From an uncultured bacterium (lineage in GTDB: Bacteria; Chloroflexota; Anaerolineae; JACIWP01), in assembly GCA_903872005.1 (NCBI GenBank), contig CAIQJD010000154.1, positions 1-7,565 of the forward strand: a stretch of DNA of 7,565 bases, in the 5' to 3' direction. The translations under genes were made by a program, and so were the position numbers. The notes under the pieces were generated by a model. The model did not search any database. It had not been told where the DNA came from and saw only the letters and a list, made by a program, of their open reading frames with translations. Position 1 is the stretch's first letter, and each line of letters opens with the position of its first letter. Of this stretch, positions 1 to 6,045 are shown piece by piece.

Positions 1-1
1 C

Positions 2-742
2 ATCTCCCACTACGACCACTTGCTGGCCTTCGGCCACCGCGGCGCGTCGGGCCTGGCCCCGGAAAACACCCTGGCCGCCTTTCAACTGGCGCTCAAGCTG
101 GGCGCGGCCGGCGTCGAATGCGATGTCCAGCTCAGTCGCGATGGCGAGGTCGTGGTCTGTCACGACGACGACGTAGACCGCACCAGCGACGGCCACGGCC
201 GGCTGCGCGACCTGACTCTGGCCGAGCTGCGCGAGCTGGATTTCGGGCGCTGGTTCGCGCCACAGTTCGCCGGCCAGCGCATCCCCACCCTGCAAGAGAT
301 GATTGACGGCCTGCCGGCCGGCGCGCTCTTCAACATCGAGTTGAAGACCGCGTCGCTGCGCGATGAAGGGCTGGAAGCCAAGACCGCGGCCATCATCCGG
401 CGCAACGCCCTGTACGGCCGGCTGATCGTCTCCTCGTTCAACCCCTTCGCCCTGCAGCGCATCCAGCGGGTCGATCGGCAGATTGACCTGGCGCTGCTCT
501 ACTGGCCCGGCGGGCCGATCTACCTGCGGCGGGCCTGGCTGCGCCGGCTGACCCCGTGTCAGGCCATGCACCCGGAGCATACGATGGTGGATGCGGCCTA
601 TATGGGCTGGGCGCGCCGCGCCGGCTATCGGGTGAATGTGTGGACCGTGGACGAGCCGGCCGAGATGCGCCGGCTGGCCGGCCTGGGCGTGAACGCGATC
701 ATCACCAATCGGCCGGACGTGCTGCGCGAGACGCTATCGTAG
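2..742 (+). CDS. Glycerophosphodiester phosphodiesterase family protein (5' end outside window)
   Basis: Predicted to hydrolyse glycerophosphodiesters to glycerol 3-phosphate and an alcohol, using a TIM-barrel GDPD fold. Counting from the TTG at 20, the family signature is present: H6-R7-G8 followed by APENT (13-17), the metal pair E33/D35 in GVECDVQ, H48-D49 (second catalytic His), the FNIELK strand with E107 and K109, and a C-terminal VNVWTVDE strand (W208). All core catalytic and metal residues are therefore seen. The frame is open to the left edge (ISHYDH precedes the TTG) and there is no Shine-Dalgarno before the TTG, so the true start probably lies just outside the window. About 240-247 residues is the usual size of a single-domain bacterial GDPD. 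No signal peptide is visible, so a cytoplasmic location is likely, but the missing N-terminus leaves this open. It lies on the same strand as the membrane protein that follows, 130 bp away. Family is secure; the natural substrate is unknown. Confidence 0.93.
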   Translation: MSHYDHLLAFGHRGASGLAPENTLAAFQLALKLGAAGVECDVQLSRDGEVVVCHDDDVDRTSDGHGRLRDLTLAELRELDFGRWFAPQFAGQRIPTLQEMIDGLPAGALFNIELKTASLRDEGLEAKTAAIIRRNALYGRLIVSSFNPFALQRIQRVDRQIDLALLYWPGGPIYLRRAWLRRLTPCQAMHPEHTMVDAAYMGWARRAGYRVNVWTVDEPAEMRRLAGLGVNAIITNRPDVLRETLS

Positions 743-763
743 GGGCAGCCCTTGTGGCTGCCC
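743..763. repeat. Short perfect palindromic hairpin just after the GDPD stop
   Basis: GGGCAGCC, loop CTTGT, GGCTGCCC: an 8-bp perfect stem starting one base after the stop codon. No T-run follows, so it is not a canonical intrinsic terminator. It could protect the 3' end of the mRNA or be a copy of a dispersed intergenic palindrome; the style matches small repeats scattered between genes in Chloroflexota and cyanobacteria (inference). Confidence 0.6.
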
Positions 764-813
764 GCTGAGGGGCGACCATGAAGGCCGCCCGTACGGCCGG
801 CGCCCTCTGGCTT

Positions 814-831
814 GCGAAGGCTTGCCTTCGC
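814..831. repeat. Interspersed palindrome GCGAAGGC-TT-GCCTTCGC, copy 1
   Basis: Perfect 8-bp inverted repeat with a 2-base centre. The same 18-mer occurs in inverted orientation at 6089-6106 and with one mismatch at 6127-6144, both also between genes. Three intergenic copies in one window indicate a dispersed REP-like element rather than chance. Confidence 0.7.
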
Positions 832-860
832 CGGCGTCTACAGGTTGATACTATCCTCTG

Positions 861-864
861 GGAG
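861..864 (+). promoter_or_regulatory. Ribosome-binding site deciding the GTG start at 873
   Basis: GGAG lies 8 bases before the GTG at 873. There is no better-placed ATG in this frame before residue 32, which lies beyond the first membrane helix. The site therefore supports GTG as the start. Confidence 0.6.
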
Positions 865-872
865 CATTCGCC

Positions 873-2123
873 GTGCACAAACATCCTTCCTGGCCGGCGC
901 GTCTGGACTACGCCCTCCTGGCGCTGTTGGCGCTCCTCTTCCTGGGCATCATCGTCTCTGGCGGCATGGCGAACATCCAGACCGACGCCATTGACTACTA
1001 CGCCATCGTGCAGCGCCTGGTCGGCGACTCGCCGCCCATCGTGTCGCATCTCCCCTTCGTCGAGCAACGCTCGCCGGGCTTCCCCATCCTCAGTCTGCCG
1101 GCGTATTACGCCCTGCGCGCGGCGACTTTTTGGGTCACGCCGACCGCTGCGACCGCCGAGCCGACGGCCGACGGCGCCGGCCGGCCCAGCGAGCATGCCC
1201 TGCTGCCGCCCCAGCCGCTCTTCTTCCGCCAGGCCTTCTTCAAAGATTTCGTCTTGCCGCAGGGCGCGACCTTCCGCTGGAACATCATCGCTGCTATGCT
1301 GCTCACGGGCTATGGCCTCTTCTTCGCCGGCCTGTTCGCCAGCGCCAAAGCCCTGGCCCTGCTCTATCCCCGACTGGCCGGCGTCTGCCTGCCGGCCGTC
1401 ATGGCGCTGACCTCGACCATCTTCATGCACAATCTGGTGATGACGCCGGCCTATGCGACCCTGACCATCTTCGGCGTCAGCGGCATCTTCACCTGGTTCT
1501 GGGTGCGGGGTTGGCGCGGCGGTTCGGGTTGGGCGCAGTGGGCGGCGGGGGCATGCGCCGGCCTGATGGTCCTCGTGCGGCTGGAGCTGGTCGTGGTGGT
1601 AGCGGCGCTGGCCGGCGCGCTGGTCGTCGGGCGTCAATGGCGCTATCTGCGCCAGTTCATCCTCGGCGGGCTGCTCGCCCTGGCGCTGTTGTTGATCTAC
1701 AACACGACGCAGTTCGGCGCCCCCCTGCACGCCGGCATCCTCAAGGGCGACATGAACATCCTGACGGTCAACCCGTCGTATATTCTGGCGACGCTGGCCG
1801 GCCCGCAATCGGGCATCCTCTTCTGGTCGGCGCTGACGACGTTGGGGGTGGTTGGGCTGCTCTTCAGCCGGACGCCGGCGCTGCGGCCCCTGGGGTGGGC
1901 GGCGCTGGCGCTGATCGCCCTGATCGCCGTTCGCGTGCCGGTCATGTACACCTGCGTTGGTCAGGGGAGTCGAGTCGTCAGCGGCGTCACGGTCGCCTGC
2001 CCGCAAGATATGCCGGCCATGCTGCAACTGATCCGCTCCGACGCCAATCGTTACGTCGTCCCGCTGCTCCCCTTCGCCGCGCTGGGCCTGCGCGGGCTAT
2101 TGGAACGGACGGCCAAAACCTGA
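873..2123 (+). CDS. Polytopic membrane protein resembling GT-C glycosyltransferases
   Basis: A 416-residue protein with roughly ten hydrophobic segments: about 13-33, 69-88, 137-157, 168-190, 195-212, 220-252 (probably two), 261-277, 313-332, 339-358 and 394-410. Three features recall the GT-C fold of polyprenyl-phosphate-sugar transferases. The first helix is followed by an acidic loop (TDAIDYY, D38 and D41) where GT-C enzymes carry their catalytic acid. A QRSPGFPILSLP segment (65-76) resembles the RPPGYPLL motif that follows it in those enzymes. The C-terminal RYVVPLLPFAALGL (393-406) resembles their RYLLPLLPFLAL helix. The loop at about 90-133 is rich in Pro, Ala and Thr and looks poorly ordered. 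If the assignment holds, it would transfer a sugar from a lipid carrier on the outer face of the membrane. No glycan acceptor can be named. GTG start supported by GGAG at 861-864. The gene follows the GDPD on the same strand and no terminator with a T-run separates them. Membrane location is secure; the GT-C assignment is moderate, and it may be an uncharacterised membrane family. Confidence 0.75.
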   Translation: MHKHPSWPARLDYALLALLALLFLGIIVSGGMANIQTDAIDYYAIVQRLVGDSPPIVSHLPFVEQRSPGFPILSLPAYYALRAATFWVTPTAATAEPTADGAGRPSEHALLPPQPLFFRQAFFKDFVLPQGATFRWNIIAAMLLTGYGLFFAGLFASAKALALLYPRLAGVCLPAVMALTSTIFMHNLVMTPAYATLTIFGVSGIFTWFWVRGWRGGSGWAQWAAGACAGLMVLVRLELVVVVAALAGALVVGRQWRYLRQFILGGLLALALLLIYNTTQFGAPLHAGILKGDMNILTVNPSYILATLAGPQSGILFWSALTTLGVVGLLFSRTPALRPLGWAALALIALIAVRVPVMYTCVGQGSRVVSGVTVACPQDMPAMLQLIRSDANRYVVPLLPFAALGLRGLLERTAKT

Positions 2124-2141
2124 GGGTCTCGGAGATTCTTA

Positions 2142-2218
2142 GGGTCTCTCCTACCCCTCGAAGCGATATCCCGCGCCGCGCTACGATAATACCGAAAGAG
2201 ATGCGGAAGAAGAGACCC
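2142..2218. repeat. Inverted repeat GGGTCTCT ... AGAGACCC
   Basis: Perfect 8-bp arms at 2142-2149 and 2211-2218 enclose 61 bases. The left arm is also part of a direct repeat, AGGGTCTC at 2123-2130 and 2141-2148. It may be a relic of a small mobile repeat; chance is possible. Confidence 0.35.
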
Positions 2219-2323
2219 GCGCAGTGAGAGAAAACCATGCGCGTGGTGCTTTACACCAGCGGTTCGGTCTCCATGTCGGTTTGTGGATGGCTTGACTCTT
2301 TCAGGCCGCTCGAAACCGACTTG

Positions 2324-2347
2324 TGGGCATCTGACTTGTGATGCCCA
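2324..2347 (+). repeat. Hairpin TGGGCATC-N8-GATGCCCA
   Basis: Perfect 8-bp stem with an 8-base loop (TGACTTGT), 76 bases before the ATG at 2423. It could form in a leader RNA of the decayed gene. No T-run follows it, so it is not a terminator of the usual type. Confidence 0.45.
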
Positions 2348-2351
2348 AAGC

Positions 2352-2367
2352 GTCGGACAGTCGGACA
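2352..2367. repeat. Tandem direct repeat GTCGGACA x2
   Basis: Two identical 8-base units abut with no spacer, upstream of the decayed zinc-ribbon gene. Could be a tandem protein-binding site or a replication-slippage product. Confidence 0.4.
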
Positions 2368-2410
2368 GGGGTAGTTGGGATAACCCGCAGGGTTGCGGCC
2401 TATTGTGCGA

Positions 2411-2415
2411 GGAGG
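2411..2415 (+). promoter_or_regulatory. Strong Shine-Dalgarno for the ATG at 2423
   Basis: GGAGG seven bases before the ATG, inside GAGGAGGGACG: the strongest plus-strand ribosome-binding site in the window. It precedes a frame that stops after 33 codons, which is the main sign that a longer gene once began here. The in-frame ATG at 2506 of the downstream open segment has no such site. Confidence 0.7.
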
Positions 2416-2422
2416 GACGATC

Positions 2423-2742
2423 ATGAAAAAGTGCCCGTACTGCGCTGAGGACATCTCTTACGAGAGTGGGATGACATCAACAATCTGGCAAACAATACGT
2501 CGCGCATGTCACTGCCGCCCGTGATAGAGAAGATGCAGGCAGTTCGCCGCAAAGTAGATATCCTGGAGGCGCCGCTGTGCGCCGACGCCGCTAGAGCGAA
2601 GCTGGCTGATTATATGGACAAGACGACCGATGGCTACCTGGCTTTCATGGCGCAGAAGGCTGACAGTGAAGTGAGCGCGATTTTCACCCAGGCGCGCGAT
2701 AAGCAGAGCGCGTTCTTCGCTGCCCTTGTTGAACTACGCTGA
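2423..2742 (+). pseudogene. Decayed zinc-ribbon protein gene with a helical C-terminal segment
   Basis: From the ATG at 2423 the frame reads MKKCPYCAEDISYESG and stops at 2522-2524 after 33 codons. MKKCPYCAEDI is the typical beginning of small zinc-ribbon proteins, whose second pair (usually CRYCG) should follow about ten residues later; here it is missing. From about 2449 another frame is open to the stop at 2740-2742 and reads LREWDDINNLANNTSRMSLP, then a largely amphipathic helical stretch ending FFAALVELR. The open part after the internal ATG at 2506 is 78 residues. This segment looks like a genuine domain (periodic hydrophobics, a Pro-Leu-Cys turn near residue 23 of that part). My reading is that an internal deletion plus frame change near 2445-2465 removed the second zinc pair and any membrane helix. 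Alternatives: two tiny independent genes (33 and 78 residues), or an intact 78-residue hypothetical protein from 2506. I do not know the function of the C-terminal segment. Confidence 0.55.
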
Positions 2743-2776
2743 GGATGAGGTCTTCCCGCTCGCGCAAGGGCCGCCC

Positions 2777-4330
2777 CTACCTCCGTCGCGCCAGCCGGCG
2801 CCGGCCGACCTCCCACACCTTCCGCGCATCTCCCATCCGCAGCAGCAGCCCCAGACCCAGATAGGCCGCCGCGCCGACGCCGGCCGGCAGCGCCACGCTC
2901 AGCGCCTCGCCGACGAAGCCGGCCGGCAGCGCCAGCCCTCGCGGCATGCCCCACCAGACCGCGTAGACGATGCCGCTCATGCCGGCCGTCGCCAGGGCGA
3001 CCTTGCCGGCCGTGGCCCCGAAGCCGCCGCGCAGCGGCCCGACGCGCCGGCGCAGCAAAATCAGCATCGTGGCGGCGTGGCTGGCGTGCTTGGCCGAATC
3101 GGCCAGCACCAGCCCCAACATCCCCAGCGGCTTGAGCAGCGCCAGCGCCACGCCCAGATAGACCCCCACGCTCAAGAGGCCGACCAGCGCCGGCGTCAGC
3201 GTGTCCTGGCGCGCGTAGAACGCGTAATTGAGCGGCCAATCAATCGAGGCGAAGAAGAGGCCAATCAGGTAGCCGTAGAGCGCCAGCGTGACCCAGTGGG
3301 TATCGGTCGCCGTGAAGCGCCCATGCTCGAAGATGAGCTGGACCACCGGCCGGCCGAGGAGGAAGAGGCCGGCTATGGCCGGCGCAATCAGGACGACGAC
3401 CATGCGGAGGCCGTCCGCCAGGGTGCGCCGATAGCCCTCCCAATCGCCGGCGACGCTGAGGCGCGCGAGCGACGGCAGCGCGGCCATGGAGATGGCGACG
3501 GCCACCAACCCGTGCGGGAACTGGATGATCTGCGTGGCGTTCGCCATGCGGGCGATGCTCTCCGCGCCGGTCCCCGAAGCCAGCCGGCGGTCAATGATGA
3601 TCTGTATCTGGCTGATGACCAGGCCGGCCGCCACCGGCAGGTAGAGCTTGAGGATGCGGCGCAGGCCGGGATGGCGCAGGTCGAGAAGCGGACGCAGGCG
3701 CGCCCCGCGCAGGCCGGGGAGCTGCATCGCCAGTTGGGCCGCCGCGCCGGCCAGGACGCCCAGGGCCAGGCTGTAGATGTCCAGCCGGCCGGCCAGCAGC
3801 GGCGCAGCGACGACGATGCCCAGGTTGTACACTGTCGCGCCGAAGGCGGGATAGGCGAAACGCTTGAGGCTGTAGAGCGCGCCGGCGCAGACGCCCGACA
3901 GGCCGAAGAGGATCGTCGCCGGCAAGATCAGGCGGATCAGCCGCGCGGTGGTCGCCAGGAGCGCCGGATCGAACCCGCCGGCCATCAGCCAGGCCACCTG
4001 CGGCGCGAAGAGTTCCAGGAGCAAGACCAACCCGCCCATCAGCAGGGCGGTCAGGGTCAACAGGACGCTGACCAGCCGCCACAGCTCTTCGCGCCGGTCG
4101 GCATATTCGCTCAAGACCGGCACCAGCGCGGCGGTCAGCATCCCGCTGATGAGGAAATCGTAGATCATGGTGGGGACGCGCGCCGCCACCTCGAAGGCGC
4201 TGGCCGGCCCGCTGGCCCCGAAAAGGTCGGCGATGATCGTGACGCGCGCCAGGCCCAGGAGCCGGCTGGTCACATTGCCCAGGGCAATGACGCCGGCAGA
4301 GCGCGCCAGCCCCTCACGCTCTTCGGCCAT
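2777..4330 (-). CDS. murJ: MurJ family lipid II flippase
   Basis: Integral membrane protein of the MOP superfamily (MviN/MurJ), predicted to flip the lipid-linked peptidoglycan precursor to the outer face of the membrane. From the ATG at 4330 it has 517 residues, the normal length, with many hydrophobic helices (about 14 expected for the family). Family marks include VTSRLLGLAR (20-29; R23 and R29 align with the essential arginines R18 and R24 of E. coli MurJ), the SAFEVAARVP and LTAALVPVLSEY region, FEHGRFTATDT (334-344) and YARQDTLTP (372-380). The double Arg after the LPN motif of E. coli is Tyr-Asp here (57-58), as far as I recall normal outside Proteobacteria. A TTG at 4342 would add four residues. 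I prefer the ATG because GGAA lies four to five bases before it. The start overlaps the end of the preceding nucleotidyltransferase gene by 17 bp, so translation is probably coupled. It is the last gene of a three-gene operon and converges on the decayed gene 34 bp away; no terminator is apparent. Confidence 0.93.
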   Translation of the reverse strand: MAEEREGLARSAGVIALGNVTSRLLGLARVTIIADLFGASGPASAFEVAARVPTMIYDFLISGMLTAALVPVLSEYADRREELWRLVSVLLTLTALLMGGLVLLLELFAPQVAWLMAGGFDPALLATTARLIRLILPATILFGLSGVCAGALYSLKRFAYPAFGATVYNLGIVVAAPLLAGRLDIYSLALGVLAGAAAQLAMQLPGLRGARLRPLLDLRHPGLRRILKLYLPVAAGLVISQIQIIIDRRLASGTGAESIARMANATQIIQFPHGLVAVAISMAALPSLARLSVAGDWEGYRRTLADGLRMVVVLIAPAIAGLFLLGRPVVQLIFEHGRFTATDTHWVTLALYGYLIGLFFASIDWPLNYAFYARQDTLTPALVGLLSVGVYLGVALALLKPLGMLGLVLADSAKHASHAATMLILLRRRVGPLRGGFGATAGKVALATAGMSGIVYAVWWGMPRGLALPAGFVGEALSVALPAGVGAAAYLGLGLLLRMGDARKVWEVGRRRLARRR

Positions 4331-4847
4331 AGCGTTCCACAATCGTCGCGATGATCTGGCTGGTGGAGTGATCCGGCAGATAGGGGATGAAGGCGACCTC
4401 CCCGCCGGCCGCGACGACGCCGGCGGCCTCTGGCGGGAGCCGGCCGGCCGCCGGCGACCAATCGCCCCCCTTGACGTAGAGGTCGGGCTGCACGCGCGCC
4501 GCCAGCTCCTCGGCCGTCGGCGTCTCGAAGATCACGACCGCGTCCACGCAGGCCAGCGCGGCCAGGATCAGGGCGCGCTCGGCCGCCGGCGTCAGCGGCC
4601 GGCCCGGCCCTTTGAGGAGCCGGGTCGAAGCGTCGCCATTCAGGCCGACGATGAGCGCATCGCCCAGGGCGCGGGCGCGCTGCAAGTAGTCCACATGGCC
4701 CAGATGCAACAGGTCAAAGTGCCCGTTGGTGAGGACGACGCGCCGGCCGGCGGCCCGCCAGGCGGCCCGCTGCGCGACGGCGGCTTCCAGGCTCAGGACT
4801 TTGGCGCTGGCCGGCCAGGGCGCGGTCGGGCGCGCCGGCTCAGGCAT
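4314..4847 (-). CDS. rfaE2: ADP-heptose synthase-type nucleotidyltransferase (RfaE2/HldE C-domain family)
   Basis: Cytidylyltransferase-superfamily enzyme of 177 residues, most like the stand-alone adenylyltransferase half of HldE, which joins AMP from ATP to D-glycero-beta-D-manno-heptose 1-phosphate. Visible marks: TNGHFDLLHLGHVDYL (40-55) with the HxGH nucleotide motif H48-L-G-H51; GLNGDASTRLLKGPGRPL (68-85); DAVVIFETPTAEELA; the PDLYVKGGDW segment; and STS (161-163) replacing the usual ISSTxxR-type loop. The usual Cys of NGCFD is His43. No kinase (PfkB) half is fused or adjacent in the window. The first 15 residues are a Pro/Ala-rich extension. The ATG overlaps the stop of the upstream UroD-like gene by 8 bp and has no Shine-Dalgarno of its own, so it is probably translated by coupling. 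Its own end overlaps murJ. The substrate could be another sugar or polyol phosphate, since Chloroflexota are generally thought to lack LPS; the family call is firm and the heptose substrate is inferred. Confidence 0.87.
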   Translation of the reverse strand: MPEPARPTAPWPASAKVLSLEAAVAQRAAWRAAGRRVVLTNGHFDLLHLGHVDYLQRARALGDALIVGLNGDASTRLLKGPGRPLTPAAERALILAALACVDAVVIFETPTAEELAARVQPDLYVKGGDWSPAAGRLPPEAAGVVAAGGEVAFIPYLPDHSTSQIIATIVERYGRRA

Positions 4848-5988
4848 ACGCCGCCGCGGCGTACTCGCGCGCGGCCTCGAAGAAGGCGGCCACGTTTTCC
4901 GGCGGCGTTTCGGGCCGCAGCGAGTCGGAGGTGCTGAGGATGAAGCCGCCCCCCGGCGCGCCGATGCGGATCGTATCGGCGACGACGGCGCGGATTTCGG
5001 CCGGCGTCCCCGGCAGGATCACGTTGACCTGATCCACGTTCCCCTTGAGGCAGACCCGCTTCCCGATACGGGCCTTGGCCGAGGCCAGGTCCACGTCGCC
5101 CATGGGCGGCGGCGAGAGGGTCTCGATCACATCTACGCCGGCGTCGGCCAGGAATTCCAGCGTGCGATCCATCTTGCCGTCATCGTAGTAATGGTACAGC
5201 GCCCCATAGCTGTGGGTCAGCTCGACGTTGGAGCGGATGTAGGGCAGGAACAGCTCCTGGTACTGGCGCGGCGACCAGCCGACGCTCATGGAGGTGTTGT
5301 ACCAGGCGTCGAAGATCACCTCGGCGCCGGCTTCCAGCGCCCGGCGCATGATGGCCTGGGTGCAGGCGTTGAACAGGGCGATCAGTTCCTTGAGCATCTC
5401 GCGGTCATCGTAGTAGAGCAGGAACGCGCCTTCGACGCCGATGGCGTCCACCAGGAATTGATCGGTCCCCTGGGTCGGCCGGCATTCCACCAGATAGCGG
5501 TCGCCGACCAGCGCGATGACTTCGGATACATCGCCCAGGTAGGCGGTTTCGGGCGCCGGCAAAAGGAAGCGCATCTTGTCCAGGTCTTGCCGGCCTTTGA
5601 GCAGCGGCTCGATGACATGGTCGAAGGTGATGAGGGTCTCTTTGCGCGGGATCTGGCGCAGGTCGGTCAGCTCGCCGGCCGGCGTGACGAAGCGCCGGCG
5701 CACCAGCGTGCGGTCTGCCAGATTAGAGACCTCGATATGGGCCGTGACGCCGGGGAGATCGTCGTAGGGGCCAACGTGGCGCAGCAGATAGTTGTTCCAC
5801 TGCGGGTAAACGTGCAGCATCGGGTCAATGCCCATCTCCTGGCCGAAGCGCAGGTAGTGCATCCAGCAGGAACAGCCGCGCGTGCCGTTGAGAAAGTCGT
5901 AGTAGCGCGGGCAGATGGGGACGCGGTCGGGGATGCCCCGCCGCGCCGCGGTCAGGACGCGTTCTTTGCAGGTCATGGACGCCGGCAT
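4840..5988 (-). CDS. Uroporphyrinogen decarboxylase-fold family protein, not HemE
   Basis: A 382-residue TIM-barrel protein of the UroD/MtaA superfamily, which includes heme-pathway decarboxylases and corrinoid methyltransferases. Family pattern: CKERVLTAARRGIPDRVPI at the N-terminus (7-25), ECRPTQGTDQFL mid-protein, an EVIFDAWYNTSMSVGWSPRQY helix-strand region, then ALYHYYDDGK (263-272), GVDVIETLSPPPMGDVD, KGNVDQ (315-320) and a C-terminal GGGFILSTSDSL. The RQAGR motif of true HemE is absent, so it is not the porphyrin enzyme. The HxC zinc pair of MtaA/MtbA-type methyltransferases is also not intact: H266 is followed by Tyr-Tyr. A Cys-Ser-Cys (39-41) sits near the N-terminus and C313 lies in RVCLKGN; these could be alternative metal ligands. 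The start ATG is fixed by GGAGG ten bases upstream (5999-6003). It is the first gene after the promoter at 6046-6073 and overlaps the next gene by 8 bp. The reaction is unknown; a methyl-transfer or demethylation role is possible. Confidence 0.85.
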   Translation of the reverse strand: MPASMTCKERVLTAARRGIPDRVPICPRYYDFLNGTRGCSCWMHYLRFGQEMGIDPMLHVYPQWNNYLLRHVGPYDDLPGVTAHIEVSNLADRTLVRRRFVTPAGELTDLRQIPRKETLITFDHVIEPLLKGRQDLDKMRFLLPAPETAYLGDVSEVIALVGDRYLVECRPTQGTDQFLVDAIGVEGAFLLYYDDREMLKELIALFNACTQAIMRRALEAGAEVIFDAWYNTSMSVGWSPRQYQELFLPYIRSNVELTHSYGALYHYYDDGKMDRTLEFLADAGVDVIETLSPPPMGDVDLASAKARIGKRVCLKGNVDQVNVILPGTPAEIRAVVADTIRIGAPGGGFILSTSDSLRPETPPENVAAFFEAAREYAAAAYA

Positions 5989-5998
5989 AGTTCACTTG

Positions 5999-6003
5999 CC
6001 TCC
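5999..6003 (-). promoter_or_regulatory. Ribosome-binding site of the UroD-like gene
   Basis: On the minus strand GGAGG stands ten bases before the ATG at 5988. The alternative ATG at 5976 would be 22 bases away, so the upstream start is preferred. Confidence 0.65.
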
Positions 6004-6014
6004 GAAGTCGCCAG

Positions 6015-6044
6015 GGCGCTGGCGAAGGTGATGATGCCAGCGCC
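6015..6044. promoter_or_regulatory. Nine-bp dyad across the predicted transcription start
   Basis: GGCGCTGGC (6015-6023) and GCCAGCGCC (6036-6044) are a perfect inverted repeat with a 12-base centre. The upper arm begins two bases after the predicted -10 and covers the predicted start near 6039-6040, which fits a repressor operator better than an RNA hairpin. A competing smaller stem, CGCCAG/CTGGCG (6009-6014/6019-6024), overlaps the lower arm. Confidence 0.5.
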
Positions 6045-6045
6045 T

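Larger units (their letters stand above)
2124..2422. other. Non-coding stretch with several small repeats
   Basis: No credible gene on either strand. The GC content and word use differ from the flanking genes: GCCGGC, frequent elsewhere, is absent. It contains an 8-bp inverted repeat pair (2142-2149/2211-2218), a 7-bp pair GTCGGTT/AACCGAC (2275-2281/2314-2320), an 8-bp-stem hairpin (2324-2347), a tandem GTCGGACA (2352-2367) and a small CCGCA/TGCGG stem (2385-2398). It ends at a strong Shine-Dalgarno. It is best read as the upstream region of the decayed gene at 2423. No convincing -35/-10 pair was found. Confidence 0.5.

Noticed and set aside
822..852. Possible promoter for the membrane protein gene (TTGCCT ... 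GATACT)
   Set aside because: The spacing of 19 and only partial matches, with the -35 falling inside the palindrome, make it no better than chance.
778..1410. Plus-strand ATG frame of 210 codons starting in the gap after GDPD
   Set aside because: It reads through the palindromic repeat and then out of frame through the membrane protein gene, giving Ser/Arg/Pro-rich sequence without domains.
702..2027. Long minus-strand open frame (441 codons) opposite the membrane protein gene
   Set aside because: Its translation is low-complexity Arg/Gln/Asp/His-rich with no domain pattern, as expected from the reverse of GC-rich codons; the plus frame has coherent membrane helices and an SD.
2292..2320. 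TTGACT at 2292 as a -35 box for the decayed gene
   Set aside because: No acceptable -10 hexamer lies 15-19 bases downstream.
2743..2776. Bidirectional terminator between the convergent decayed gene and murJ
   Set aside because: The 34-bp gap has no stem-loop of useful length and no T-run on either strand.
4331..4342. TTG start adding four residues to MurJ
   Set aside because: The ATG at 4330 has a GGAA just upstream and gives a normal N-terminus; the TTG offers nothing better. It cannot be fully excluded.
2726..4354. Long plus-strand open frame (542 codons) opposite murJ
   Set aside because: Arg/Gln/Ala/Asp-rich translation without any recognisable motif; murJ on the other strand has clear family signatures throughout.
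4840..5988. Heme-pathway uroporphyrinogen decarboxylase (HemE)
   Set aside because: The RQAGR substrate-binding motif near the N-terminus is absent, so only the superfamily is supported.
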